DNA from: an uncultured Flavobacteriales bacterium
GTDB taxonomy: Bacteria; Bacteroidota; Bacteroidia; Flavobacteriales_G; Salibacteraceae
NCBI GenBank assembly: GCA_937899835.1
Contig: CALCCE010000147.1
Coordinates: 1 to 48,321 of the forward strand
Direction of reading: 5' to 3'
Length of the DNA stretch: 48,321 bases
In this document: piece after piece, positions 25,530 through 33,973 of the stretch
How positions within the stretch are numbered: position 1 is the first letter of the stretch
How the letters are laid out: each line of letters starts with the position of its first letter
Notes under the pieces: model-generated
Databases searched by the model: none
Told to the model about the DNA's origin: nothing
Seen by the model: the letters and a program-made list of their open reading frames with translations, nothing else
Position numbers and translations under genes: made by a program

Positions 25530-27356
25530 TCAGCCTACCAGGATATGTTCATCGGGATATTTGTATTGTGCGCTCACGGTTTTGCTGAGGGCAAATGCAA
25601 TGGTCAAGGTGCCCAGGCGACCGATGTACATCGACAAGATCAACACGATCTTTCCCGCGGTGCTAAGGTCACTCGTAATGCCTGTAGACAGGCCACAAGT
25701 AGAAAAAGCCGAAACTTCTTCGAAGATCAGATCGGCCAGGTTGCGGCCGGGCATCTCCAAAATGTGTGCTTCGGTGATGCTCAGAACAAAAATTCCGGTA
25801 AGGATACCACCAATGCTAAAGAGCAATACCGAATACGCTTTCAACAGATCGTCTTGCGGAAGAGTTCGTCGAAAAAGCTCGATGTTGCGCTTGCCGCGAA
25901 TGGTGCTCCACACCGAAAGCAGAATAAGGGCAAATGTGGAGGTTTTGATTCCTCCGGCAGTAGAGTAGGAGTTGCCCCCAACAAACATTAAAAATACCAG
26001 AAGAATAATGGTGGGCACCGCCAGTGCATGCACATCTACGGTGTTGAGTCCGGCCGACCGGGCTGAGATAGACTGAAAAGCGGCAGTAATGAGGCCCTCT
26101 ACCACATTTTGTCCCTCAAGGGTATTTCGATATTCTAAAAGGTAGAAAGCCGCCATTCCAATGACGGCCAAACCTATATAAACGTACAAGGCGATCCTGG
26201 TGCTGAGCATCGGACGTTTCCAAGGGTTTTTTAGCCGGTCGCGGAGCTTTTTCCAACTTCCCAGATCAAACATGGTGGTGAAGCCCAGCGCCCCCACAAA
26301 CATCAAAACGGTGACGAAGAAATGAAACAGGTAAGCCGACTGCATCACCTCGTTGTACATGCCGTTGGTGAACGTGGAAAATCCCGCATTGTTGAAGGCC
26401 GAAACCGAATGGAACACTGCAAAAAATACCTTGTCGCCAACCGTATCAAGTTCCCAGCTCGGTTCAATCACCACATAAACGGCCAAACAACCGATGAATT
26501 CGATGATGAGGCTCAAGCCGAGAATACGCGAAAACAAACCCTTGGAACCGAAGATGGAATCGCGGGTAATGAGGTCTTCGAGAATGCTGTGGTGCTGCAC
26601 CCCCACGCCCCATTTGTTGAGAAAAGCTAGCAAAGCGGCAAAAGCAACGATGTTGAGACCACCCAATTTCATCAACAGCAGGATGATGAAATGCCCCTTG
26701 AAGGTGAAATAGGTGCCAGTGTCTACCACAATGAGTCCGGTAACGCAGCTGGCAGAGGTAGACGTGAAAAGCGCATCCACAAAACCCATACCTCCCGGCT
26801 CTACGGTCATTTCTGGCAACATGAGCATGCCGGTGCCGAAAGTGATCAGCACGCCAAAGGAAATCATGAACAAACGAGCCGGGTGAATTTTGAAATTGGG
26901 AATGATGTTCGTGGATTTCCCGATTTCAACCCCAACTACGATCAGTAGGATCAGTTGAATGATGAGTGTGGAAAAAGCCGGGAAACTCCGGATGCCGATT
27001 CCCACGAAAAACGACTCGATCAACAGCACATCAAAAAGGTTGTAACTCAGCCCCTCTACAATGAGCAGTACCATCAATGTGCCTTCAAACCACGTCCGCC
27101 GGATAAATTTTAGGGGCGCAAAATCGTAGAAAATGCGAAGGAGGTATTGAAGAACGTAGAATATGAAGGAGCCTTGAATAACGCGCAACGACCAATCTGC
27201 CGAGCCTTGCAATCGTGGGAAACCGTAGTAATAGACCAAGGTGCCCAACGCCAACAAAGAAATGAGAAAGCTTATGATCCGAAGGACCCGAAGCACCTTG
27301 GGCTTGCTGTCGTAAATCAGCAAGTTGATACGTTCACGTAGTGCCCTCAGCGACAT
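25530..27356 (-). CDS. trkH: Trk/Ktr-type potassium uptake channel subunit
   Basis: A 608-residue inner membrane K+ transporter of the TrkH/KtrB superfamily. Four pore-loop repeats are visible: STSASCVTGLIVVDTG, FHSVSAFNNAGFSTF, FQSISARSAGLNTVDVH and FEEVSAFSTCGLSTGI, each with the filter glycine. The extra N-terminal TM region (residues ~25-160) is longer than in KtrB. The regulatory TrkA/KtrA RCK subunit is not adjacent. The gene sits 1 nt after the stop of the heptose kinase gene, so they form an operon with the aminotransferase gene. KtrB is an equally fair name. Confidence 0.92.
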   Translation of the reverse strand: MSLRALRERINLLIYDSKPKVLRVLRIISFLISLLALGTLVYYYGFPRLQGSADWSLRVIQGSFIFYVLQYLLRIFYDFAPLKFIRRTWFEGTLMVLLIVEGLSYNLFDVLLIESFFVGIGIRSFPAFSTLIIQLILLIVVGVEIGKSTNIIPNFKIHPARLFMISFGVLITFGTGMLMLPEMTVEPGGMGFVDALFTSTSASCVTGLIVVDTGTYFTFKGHFIILLLMKLGGLNIVAFAALLAFLNKWGVGVQHHSILEDLITRDSIFGSKGLFSRILGLSLIIEFIGCLAVYVVIEPSWELDTVGDKVFFAVFHSVSAFNNAGFSTFTNGMYNEVMQSAYLFHFFVTVLMFVGALGFTTMFDLGSWKKLRDRLKNPWKRPMLSTRIALYVYIGLAVIGMAAFYLLEYRNTLEGQNVVEGLITAAFQSISARSAGLNTVDVHALAVPTIILLVFLMFVGGNSYSTAGGIKTSTFALILLSVWSTIRGKRNIELFRRTLPQDDLLKAYSVLLFSIGGILTGIFVLSITEAHILEMPGRNLADLIFEEVSAFSTCGLSTGITSDLSTAGKIVLILSMYIGRLGTLTIAFALSKTVSAQYKYPDEHILVG

Positions 27357-27357
27357 T

Positions 27358-28386
27358 TTAGTTGTTTTCTGCCAGCAAAAGCAAGGCCTCAGATCGAAGC
27401 TTATCCCGGTCGATGGGCACTACGCCCACTTCCTCGCAAACCAGGCCACCCGCAAGGTTGGCCAATTGCGCCCAAAAACCAGGGTCGAGGTTCAAAGCCA
27501 GACCAAGTGCGGCTACACTGATCACTGTATCACCAGCGCCAGAAACATCGGCGATAGAGCGCAAATGCGCTGGGAAAATTTGAGCTTCTGCATTGGCAGC
27601 AACAAAAACACCCCGTTCCGATAAGGTAATGAGCGACATCTCGTGGGCCAACTGCAAACGAAGTTGCGCGTTGGCGTGCTGGAGGTTTTCCAGATTGGGT
27701 TGATCCAGATCGATTTTTAAGCCTTCGCGCAGTTCTTTGAGGTTGGGCTTAAATAAAGTGACGCCAGCATATTCAGTGAAATTTCGGCGTTTGGGGTCTA
27801 CTGCCACCGGAATTTTCCGTGTTTGGCAAGCATGCACCACCCGTTGTATCAGCTGCGCACTGATGACTCCTTTATCGTAGTCTTCAAAAATGACCACGTC
27901 CACCTTTTCAGCGTCCAGCAAGTGCTCAATACGATCGCCCAGCTTTTGAGACGTATCCGCATCCAGCTCATTGGTCACTTCTTCGTCTACCCGCAACATT
28001 TGTTGGCTGTCGCTAATGATTCGGGTTTTAACTGTAGTAGGTCGATTAACGTTGGTGATAATCCCTGCCGTACTCATGCCTTCTTGTTGCAAAAGCTTAC
28101 TGAAGGTAGTACCGTGGTCGTCATCGCCAACGGTAGCGCATAAAATGGGCTTGGCTCCCAATGCTTTTATATTCAAGGCCACGTTGGCCGCGCCACCCAG
28201 CCGTTGATCTTTGCTCACGACCGAAACAATCGGTACCGGAGCTTCTGGCGAAATCCGGCTTACCTTACCATAGTAGTAAGCATCGATCATCACGTCACCG
28301 ATGATCAGGACCCGCAGTTGCCCAAAGGCTTCAAAAACTCGGGTTATCTCTTCTTGGCTCAAAACTCTTGGAATTGGCTGGCCCAA
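27358..28386 (-). CDS. hldA: D-glycero-beta-D-manno-heptose-7-phosphate kinase (RfaE1/HldA domain)
   Basis: A PfkB-family sugar kinase of 342 residues, corresponding to the kinase half of HldE, which phosphorylates heptose 7-phosphate on the way to ADP-heptose for lipopolysaccharide core. Motifs: VLIIGDVMIDAYYYG, RLGGAANVALNIKALG (PfkB signature 1), and DVSGAGDTVISVAALGLAL (signature 2 with catalytic Asp). The nucleotidyltransferase half is absent, as in split systems. There is no ATG near the 5' end. TTG at 28386, two nucleotides after the preceding stop, is the first possible start; a TTG about eight codons later is also plausible. Some PfkB proteins of this type have other substrates. Confidence 0.85.
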   Translation of the reverse strand: MGQPIPRVLSQEEITRVFEAFGQLRVLIIGDVMIDAYYYGKVSRISPEAPVPIVSVVSKDQRLGGAANVALNIKALGAKPILCATVGDDDHGTTFSKLLQQEGMSTAGIITNVNRPTTVKTRIISDSQQMLRVDEEVTNELDADTSQKLGDRIEHLLDAEKVDVVIFEDYDKGVISAQLIQRVVHACQTRKIPVAVDPKRRNFTEYAGVTLFKPNLKELREGLKIDLDQPNLENLQHANAQLRLQLAHEMSLITLSERGVFVAANAEAQIFPAHLRSIADVSGAGDTVISVAALGLALNLDPGFWAQLANLAGGLVCEEVGVVPIDRDKLRSEALLLLAENN

Positions 28387-28388
28387 TT

Positions 28389-29588
28389 TCAGACCAGCGG
28401 TTCAAGGCGATCGATGGCCTTTTTAATTCGTTGCATGGCTTCCCGAATTTGGTCGTCAGATGCCGCGTAGGAAATGCGCAGGTAGCCGGGCGAACCAAAT
28501 GCCTCGCCAGGAACTACCGCTACGTGGGCCTCGTTGAGCAAATACATGCAGAGGTCGGTAGCGTTGTGTATCTCAGTGTCACCAAATCGGGTGTTGAGGT
28601 TGGCCGAAACATCCGGGAAAAGGTAAAAAGCTCCAATGGGTTGGTTCACTTTCCAACTGGGAATTGCTTTGGCCAGTTCGAGGATCAGTCCCCGGCGGTT
28701 GCGAAAAGCTTCTACCATCGAATCACACACCGAAGGATCAGCAGCAACCGCGGCTTTGGCCGCTTTTTGCGCAATACTGCAAGTTCCGGAAGTTACCTGG
28801 CCCTGCATTTTGGTGCAGGCATCGGCAATCCATTGTGCCGCTCCTAAATAACCGATCCGCCAACCGGTCATGGCAAATGCTTTCGAAACACCGTTTACGG
28901 TGATCACCCGATCGCGAATGGCTTCAAAACTGGCCAGACTTACGTGCGTTCCTTCAAAACGAATGTGCTCGTAGATTTCATCGCAAATCACATAAACATC
29001 TGGATACTTCTCCAGTACCTGAGCCATGGCCGCCAACTCTTCACCGGAATAGGCGGAGCCCGTCGGGTTGCAGGGACTCGAAAAAATGATCATGCGGGTG
29101 TTGCCTCCAATCGCAGCATCTAACTGCTCGGCCGTAACCTTGAAATCATTTTCCAGGTTGGTGGAGACCACCACCGGTGTGCCCTCTGCCAATTTCACGA
29201 TTTCGCGGTAGCTCACCCAAAATGGAGCGGGCAACAGCACCTCCTCGCCAGGGTTCACCAGGCTCAACACCACATTGGTGATGGATTGCTTGGCTCCGGT
29301 AGACACCACAATCTGACTGGCCTTGAAATCGAGGCCGTTGTCGCGCTTGAACTTGTGTGCAATCGCTTCTCGCAAATCCAAAAAGCCCGGCACCGGCATG
29401 TAATGCGTGAAATTATCGGCAATGGCCTGATTGGCCGCAGCTTTCGCAAAGTCGGGCGTATCGAAATCTGGTTCGCCAAGGCTGAGGTTGATCACATCAA
29501 TGCCTTGTGCCCGAAGCTCACGGCTTTTTTGCGACATGGCAATGGTTTGCGATTCGCTGAGGTTTTGAATCCGATCGGATAGCTTCAT
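28389..29588 (-). CDS. aspC: aspartate aminotransferase (class I PLP-dependent)
   Basis: Transaminase of 399 residues, probably interconverting aspartate and oxaloacetate. Fold type I features: LSLGEPDFDTP at the N-terminus, SSPCNPTGS, YVICDEIYEHIRF with the PLP-binding Asp and Tyr, and the PLP lysine at ~236 in VNGVSKAFAMTGWRIG. The conserved Arg of the C-terminal substrate site is in YLRISYA. The ATG at 29588 is chosen because the upstream extension crosses the -7 box. It is the first gene of a probable aspC-hldA-trkH operon. Confidence 0.92.
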   Translation of the reverse strand: MKLSDRIQNLSESQTIAMSQKSRELRAQGIDVINLSLGEPDFDTPDFAKAAANQAIADNFTHYMPVPGFLDLREAIAHKFKRDNGLDFKASQIVVSTGAKQSITNVVLSLVNPGEEVLLPAPFWVSYREIVKLAEGTPVVVSTNLENDFKVTAEQLDAAIGGNTRMIIFSSPCNPTGSAYSGEELAAMAQVLEKYPDVYVICDEIYEHIRFEGTHVSLASFEAIRDRVITVNGVSKAFAMTGWRIGYLGAAQWIADACTKMQGQVTSGTCSIAQKAAKAAVAADPSVCDSMVEAFRNRRGLILELAKAIPSWKVNQPIGAFYLFPDVSANLNTRFGDTEIHNATDLCMYLLNEAHVAVVPGEAFGSPGYLRISYAASDDQIREAMQRIKKAIDRLEPLV

Positions 29589-29594
29589 TCTTTG

Positions 29595-29616
29595 CCTTAA
29601 TAAGGTGTCAAAACTA
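29595..29616 (-). promoter_or_regulatory. aspC promoter and leader palindrome
   Basis: TAGTTTTG (29616-29609) is a perfect -7 box with 20 nt to the ATG. A TTG 17 nt upstream (29636-29634) is a possible -33. The leader contains the 11-nt palindrome CCTTAATAAGG (29595-29605), which could be a binding site or chance. Confidence 0.55.
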
Positions 29617-29695
29617 AGAAAAATGCCCCAAGTCAAGCGTTGTAGGCTCGGTGGGAAGATTGATCCTAAGGAGCGGAAAAATTACGATATTTGGG

Positions 29696-29703
29696 CCTTC
29701 TCC
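29696..29703 (+). promoter_or_regulatory. possible -7 box GATATTTG for the 29716 gene
   Basis: One change from TAnnTTTG, 12 nt before the ATG at 29716. Position is right, match is imperfect. Confidence 0.3.
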
Positions 29704-29715
29704 AAAACCAGGAAC

Positions 29716-30237
29716 ATGGAAATTCTATCGAACCTCATTTTGATTATTGTGCCTTCGGGAGTGGTTTTTCTTACCACCTTCTACATCCTGAAAAAGTTTT
29801 TCGAAAATGAGGAGAAGAAGCGCATGGTGGAATTGAGCAAGGTAAATTCGGCTACCCTAACGCCCATCCGGCTGCAATCTTACGAACGCCTGGTGCTCTA
29901 CATGGAGCGCATTACTCCCGACAACCTGGTGATGCGCACGTATCGCAAAGGAATGAATGCCCAAAAATTGCGGGAAGACCTCCTGGCTACCATCCGTACG
30001 GAGTTTGAACACAACTTGTCGCAGCAGATTTATGTTTCCAAGGCAGGTTGGGAGTTGGTAAAAGCAGCCAAAGAAGAAGTGATTCAACTCATCAATGTGG
30101 CCGCTACTAAAGTGCAGGAAAATGATTCGGGGATCGAATTGAGCAAGGTGGTGGTTACCATGACCTCGCACCTCGACCGGGTGCCAACCCAGGTCGCCAT
30201 CGATTACCTCAAAAAAGAGGTAGGCCAAAGCTTCTAA
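29716..30237 (+). CDS. single-pass membrane protein, DUF7935-like
   Basis: A 173-residue protein with one N-terminal TM helix (residues ~5-25, MEILSNLILIIVPSGVVFLT) followed by a charged linker (KKFFENEEKKR) and a helical cytoplasmic domain. It resembles the DUF7935 family of Bacteroidota, a name given from memory. The soluble part has ITPIRLQ-type text (TLTPIRLQSYERLVLYMERI) and ends EVGQSF. The function is unknown. The ATG at 29716 is preferred to 29605 because the TM helix starts at once and the upstream stretch carries promoters for both strands. It overlaps the convergent meaB gene by 4 nt. Confidence 0.75.
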   Translation: MEILSNLILIIVPSGVVFLTTFYILKKFFENEEKKRMVELSKVNSATLTPIRLQSYERLVLYMERITPDNLVMRTYRKGMNAQKLREDLLATIRTEFEHNLSQQIYVSKAGWELVKAAKEEVIQLINVAATKVQENDSGIELSKVVVTMTSHLDRVPTQVAIDYLKKEVGQSF

Positions 30238-31256
30238 CTTTTCCGGTAAACTTGAAACAGCTGACTGGCAGCTGAAAAGCTACTCAGTTTGCCTTCGCGC
30301 ACTTCTTTTTCCAGGGCTTTCAAGGCTTCAGCTACTTCTGCTTTTTGGTAGAACGAATCGTTGAGGCGGTTGCCGATTTCTTCACGCATCCAATAGATGG
30401 ACTGTTCTTCGCGCTTGCGCTGAAAAAAGCCGTTAGAGCGCGTAGTATCCAGGTAGGAGTGAACGGTTTCCCAAATTTGATCCATCCCCGATTTTTGCAT
30501 GGCCGAACAGGTCAACACTTGCGGGCTCCATCCGCTGGCATTGGGAGGAAAAAGGTGCAAGGCGCTTTTGTATTGTGCCCGGGCACGTTTGGCTGGTGTT
30601 AAATTATCACCATCGGCTTTGTTGATGACCAAGGTGTCCGCCATTTCCATGATGCCGCGCTTAATGCCTTGAAGCTCATCGCCGGCACCTGCCAACATCA
30701 ATAAAAGGAAAAAATCGACCATACCGTGCACGGCAGTTTCTGATTGCCCTACACCAACGGTTTCAATGAAAATGGTATCGAAGCCAGCGGCTTCACAAAG
30801 TAGGGTGGTTTCGCGGGTAGCCCGGGCAACCCCTCCAAGCGAACCTCCTGAAGGGGAGGGGCGGATGTAAGCATTGGGATCGGAGGCCAAATGCTCCATG
30901 CGGGTTTTGTCTCCAAGAATGCTTCCGCGGCTGCGTTGGCTGGTTGGGTCTACGGCCAACACGGCCAGCCGATGACCTTGGTTGGTGAGCCATTTTCCCA
31001 TGGCTTCTATAAAGGTGCTTTTGCCTACTCCCGGTACACCAGTGATGCCAATGCGGATGGCGTTACCACTGTGCGGCAGACATTGGTCGATGATGCGCTC
31101 GGCTAATTTTCGATGATTGGGGCGTGTGCTTTCGACCAGGGTAATGGCTTGACTGAGTAAGGTTCGGTTGCCCGCTAAAATACCTTCTACATAAACCGCC
31201 GGGGAATGCAGAGGAGATTTGCGCAATTGCAGTGGGCGAACCGATCGGGGACTCAT
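30234..31256 (-). CDS. meaB: methylmalonyl-CoA mutase-associated GTPase MeaB
   Basis: G3E-type GTPase chaperone that protects and reloads adenosylcobalamin in methylmalonyl-CoA mutase. 340 residues with Walker A GITGVPGVGKSTFIEAMG (~70-87), switch region LAVDPTSQRSRGSILGDKTR, ETVGVGQSE (Walker B region) and the base motif NKADGDN. The C-terminal helices form the MeaB dimerisation arm. The mutase subunit genes are in the same window (42865-47847) but about 12 kb away, not in one operon. A TTATTTTG box, one change from consensus, ends 5 nt before the ATG (31269-31262). Confidence 0.93.
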   Translation of the reverse strand: MSPRSVRPLQLRKSPLHSPAVYVEGILAGNRTLLSQAITLVESTRPNHRKLAERIIDQCLPHSGNAIRIGITGVPGVGKSTFIEAMGKWLTNQGHRLAVLAVDPTSQRSRGSILGDKTRMEHLASDPNAYIRPSPSGGSLGGVARATRETTLLCEAAGFDTIFIETVGVGQSETAVHGMVDFFLLLMLAGAGDELQGIKRGIMEMADTLVINKADGDNLTPAKRARAQYKSALHLFPPNASGWSPQVLTCSAMQKSGMDQIWETVHSYLDTTRSNGFFQRKREEQSIYWMREEIGNRLNDSFYQKAEVAEALKALEKEVREGKLSSFSAASQLFQVYRKS

Positions 31257-31279
31257 GAATGCAAAATAAGGATTTCCGC

Positions 31280-31447
31280 TTAGGTACTTTTCTTACGATA
31301 GAGGTAAACCACTGCTGCAGCTAAAACCGTCAATTCGATGAAGCCAACCCATAAATTTTTCCATACGAAAAAGGTGAGGGCAAGGGTGGGAAGAAAAAAC
31401 AAAATGAGTAAGTGCCCCTTGCCGTTGAGGCCCGACTTAGGCGCCAT
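31280..31447 (-). CDS. 55-residue two-TM microprotein
   Basis: ATG at 31447 opens a 55-codon frame ending TAA at 31280. The predicted protein is basic at both ends, with two hydrophobic segments: LLILFFLPTLALTFFVW (~13-29) and FIELTVLAAAVVYLY (~36-50), then RKKST. It overlaps the stop of the preceding gene by 11 nt in another frame, the same overlap length seen elsewhere in this genome at coupled pairs. Unknown function; probably a small inner membrane protein. Coding evidence is the clean hydrophobic pattern and the operon position. Confidence 0.55.
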   Translation of the reverse strand: MAPKSGLNGKGHLLILFFLPTLALTFFVWKNLWVGFIELTVLAAAVVYLYRKKST

Positions 31448-31631
31448 TGTCAGCATTTCTGTTGCGCATGGTTTTTACCTGCCAAATGATGATAGCGACT
31501 ACTGGTAGGGCGGCTATTAGGGCTGTGATGGTCCGTTGCTGAGACCATGCCGTGTAGGCGATGTAGGCAAAAAATAGCACCAAAAAGTTGCGTAGAAAGC
31601 CCGTCAGAAATTTTTTAGCAGAAGGACTCAA
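31437..31631 (-). CDS. 64-residue two-TM microprotein
   Basis: A frame from TTG 31631 to TAA 31437, six nucleotides after the preceding lipoprotein gene stops. Two TM segments are seen: FLVLFFAYIAYTAW (~16-29) and ALIAALPVVAIIIWQV (~37-52), with a basic N-terminus (SPSAKKFLTGFLRN) and a charged C-terminus. No function recognised. The TTG is the only initiator-type codon near the 5' end, so the start is uncertain. It overlaps the next microprotein, suggesting that the two are made together. Confidence 0.6.
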   Translation of the reverse strand: MSPSAKKFLTGFLRNFLVLFFAYIAYTAWSQQRTITALIAALPVVAIIIWQVKTMRNRNADNGA

Positions 31632-31637
31632 GGTGTT

Positions 31638-31997
31638 TTATTGAACCGAAAAATCACTGTCGAAAGACACCACCACCGGTTGGCAGGAACCGGAATTGAT
31701 TTCGCTCACCGTACCCAGGTAGACATTGCCCACTTTAATGCGCCTTTTGTCGATCATTTCCTGGGTCACTTCTTCGGTGATGAAGTCGGAAAGGTCTTGT
31801 GTTTCCATGGCCAGCGTGCTGACATTGAATTCCAACTTTACGGCAATTTTTCCGTCGTCACCGGTGGCGATTTCACTCACTGTCGCCTGAAAGGGAGTTT
31901 GCTTGTAGTCGCACGGACCGCCGGTTTTTGACCCACCTTGGCAGGCTGCAAAAAAGAAGACCAGCGCAAAAAACGCTGGTCGTAAAATTCGATTCAT
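31638..31997 (-). CDS. small lipoprotein of unknown function
   Basis: A 119-residue lipoprotein from ATG 31997. The signal peptide ends in the lipobox FFAAC (Cys19), followed by QGGSKTGGPCDYKQTPF. The mature part is a small beta-rich domain with the repeated theme VSEI (ATVSEIATGDDG, GTVSEINSGSC) and probably three Cys including the lipid anchor. No family recognised. The ATG at 31997 is chosen over 32036 because it begins the signal sequence. It is part of a minus-strand run from the TauE permease gene to the microproteins. Confidence 0.7.
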   Translation of the reverse strand: MNRILRPAFFALVFFFAACQGGSKTGGPCDYKQTPFQATVSEIATGDDGKIAVKLEFNVSTLAMETQDLSDFITEEVTQEMIDKRRIKVGNVYLGTVSEINSGSCQPVVVSFDSDFSVQ

Positions 31998-32011
31998 GTA
32001 TGTTGTGTGGT

Positions 32012-32752
32012 TCAATTGAAGAATTTGCTGTTCCAAACGTTGGAACTAAAATCGCGGATGGTTAGTATTCCGATGATCAAACCGGTAACAAAAAACATCC
32101 CTGACATAATGAATGTGGCAAAAAACTTAAAATAAACAACCCGAGCAGTAGAAATAGCGCCCAAAGATTCACTTAGGAACGCTTCTCCTGGCACCATTAG
32201 GGCTACTATCAGACCCAATAGAGTAGCAGTCATGGCCAAAGTAAAAATACTTCGATAAGGGAAGTAGGCTAATTTGCGATACCATGCGAGGTCGTCTCCC
32301 CATTGGTGCAACAAATAGTATTGGCCATTGCCCAATGCTGCAAACAACAAAGGGTCACTCGTAGCATCTTTCAATCGAAAACGACTGGCCGGGGCCATGA
32401 TCTTAAACGTTTCCGCTTCAAAGCCATATTCCGCTTCGAAATTCTTCACTTGCTGAAGTGCTTCATAGGGGATTTCTCCCTTGAAGAGCGGAATTTCAAG
32501 AAAGCGCAGTCGGAAGTTGGTACACACCGATTGAATCATTTCTTCGGTATACACCCGATCCGAGTTGGGTACTTTCTTTTCTAATTTGGGGCTTGCCCCT
32601 GAATTTTTTTGGTAGAGACGATCGACCAGTTGTTGATCCTTATCCGCTGATTCGGCTAAGATCGTATTCACAGTGTCCATCAACGAAGCTTCAGTCTTTG
32701 CGCGCTTCTCCTTATCTAACTCATCCTGTAGGTTCACTGAATCAAAAAGCAT
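32012..32752 (-). CDS. two-TM protein with coiled-coil N-terminus, unknown function
   Basis: A 246-residue protein with a soluble N-terminal region rich in charged residues (~1-165) and two C-terminal TM helices (IFTLAMTATLLGLIVALMV at ~170-188 and FFATFIMSGMFFVTGLIIGI at ~210-230). The central part contains DRVYTEEMIQSVCTNFRLRF and FKIMAPASRFRLKD. No DUF recognised. Its place next to a lipoprotein and microproteins suggests an envelope role, but nothing is proven. Topology is probably N-terminus in the cytoplasm. Confidence 0.7.
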   Translation of the reverse strand: MLFDSVNLQDELDKEKRAKTEASLMDTVNTILAESADKDQQLVDRLYQKNSGASPKLEKKVPNSDRVYTEEMIQSVCTNFRLRFLEIPLFKGEIPYEALQQVKNFEAEYGFEAETFKIMAPASRFRLKDATSDPLLFAALGNGQYYLLHQWGDDLAWYRKLAYFPYRSIFTLAMTATLLGLIVALMVPGEAFLSESLGAISTARVVYFKFFATFIMSGMFFVTGLIIGILTIRDFSSNVWNSKFFN

Positions 32753-32810
32753 GTATCAAGATTTAATTCGCTAAAAATACAAATCGATCGGTGTATAGTT
32801 GACATGATTG

Positions 32811-32972
32811 TCAACTTTCTTGGCTGTTATTGATTTTCTTTTGGGCTTCCATTCTCTTTCGGTCAGCTCTTGATTTTTTGAGGAATGTGAAGACCACAAA
32901 CCCTCCAAGGGCAAAAAACGCTAATACAAAGAGAAGAATGGCGATTTCTCCTCCACCCAAATTACTGGTCAT
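32811..32972 (-). CDS. 53-residue single-TM microprotein
   Basis: ATG 32972 to TGA 32811 gives 53 residues: a glycine-rich start (TSNLGGGE), a TM helix (IAILLFVLAFFALGGFVVF, ~10-28) and a strongly basic cytoplasmic tail (LKKSRADRKRMEAQKK). This design, short outside, one TM and basic tail, is typical of small accessory membrane proteins. It starts 21 nt after the TauE/SafE gene, so co-expression with that permease is likely. Function unknown. Confidence 0.6.
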   Translation of the reverse strand: MTSNLGGGEIAILLFVLAFFALGGFVVFTFLKKSRADRKRMEAQKKINNSQES

Positions 32973-32993
32973 GACAGTGTAAGATAACAGTTT

Positions 32994-33791
32994 TTATGGC
33001 AGATTGTTGGCTTGCCAGTCCAAAATTCCTGAACCAAGTGCTAAGGCCAACAAAATGAGAAAGATGGCAACCACCCGGTGCAACCATTCGAGGGTAACTT
33101 TTTTGAGGAGTTGGCGCCCCAAATAGGCACCTAAAAAAGCGGCTCCTGTAGCCATAGCTAAAATGGGCCATTCTTTTACCATGTTTTGCAATTCCGCATT
33201 TCGGAAATAAATGGAAATCCGAGTTACATCGATGAAACAGGCAATGGATACGCCACAGGCAATGAAAGCATTTTTTGAAAGTCCGTAACGAACCAAAAAC
33301 GCTGTACGCAGCGCCCCTTGGTGTCCTGACAGGCCCCCGAAAAAACCGCTGATAAAGCCTCCCGGAATCAACCATTGGGAATTGAATTTGAAGTTGGCCA
33401 ACCTTGGAATGAGGTCGTAGATGGAAAACAAAATGATAAGCAAGGCCAACACGCCATTGAGGGCGGTTACCCGAAAGGCAGAACCGAAGAGGTTATAGGT
33501 TAGCCAAACCGTATCCGTTGATAGACCTTCTAAAGTCCATGCTCCAAGGGCTGCTCCTGCCACTCCTGGTAGCCCAAAAACCAAAACTACTTTCCAAACA
33601 ATGCTCCGACCAATCAACCCTAATTTGAAAAGGTTGTTGAGCAAATGAACGATAGCGGTGAGGGTAATGGCCGTCTCACCTGGAAAAAAAATCCAGAACA
33701 CCGGGGTGAGAATGGTACCCAGTCCAAAGCCTGAAAAAAAGGTGAGTAGCGAAGCAAATCCTGCTGCCAAAGCAACTACAACAAATTCCAT
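32994..33791 (-). CDS. TauE/SafE-family permease
   Basis: A 265-residue inner membrane protein of the TauE/SafE family (COG0730), members of which export sulfite or sulfoacetate or take part in sulfur-compound transport. About eight TM helices, with the two family repeats beginning AAGFASLLTFFSGFGLGTIL and PGGFISGFFGGLSGHQGALR. GGLSGHQGA is the conserved glycine-rich turn. The substrate cannot be told. It starts the minus-strand run 33791-31280. The gap upstream to the ECF sigma gene is 182 nt and holds no gene. Confidence 0.88.
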   Translation of the reverse strand: MEFVVVALAAGFASLLTFFSGFGLGTILTPVFWIFFPGETAITLTAIVHLLNNLFKLGLIGRSIVWKVVLVFGLPGVAGAALGAWTLEGLSTDTVWLTYNLFGSAFRVTALNGVLALLIILFSIYDLIPRLANFKFNSQWLIPGGFISGFFGGLSGHQGALRTAFLVRYGLSKNAFIACGVSIACFIDVTRISIYFRNAELQNMVKEWPILAMATGAAFLGAYLGRQLLKKVTLEWLHRVVAIFLILLALALGSGILDWQANNLP

Positions 33792-33973
33792 CGGATCGAA
33801 AATAGCGATTTTGCCCCCATACCTATCGAGGTTTGATTACGTTCTTAAAGGAAGGCCAATGGAGGGACGAAACACTCTGATGTTGAGTTTTTTGTAAATT
33901 TCTTTTTGGGAGAGACAACCTTGGATGGAAATTCGGTATCTACCCTCCAACACCGCGAGAAGCAAACTAAACC

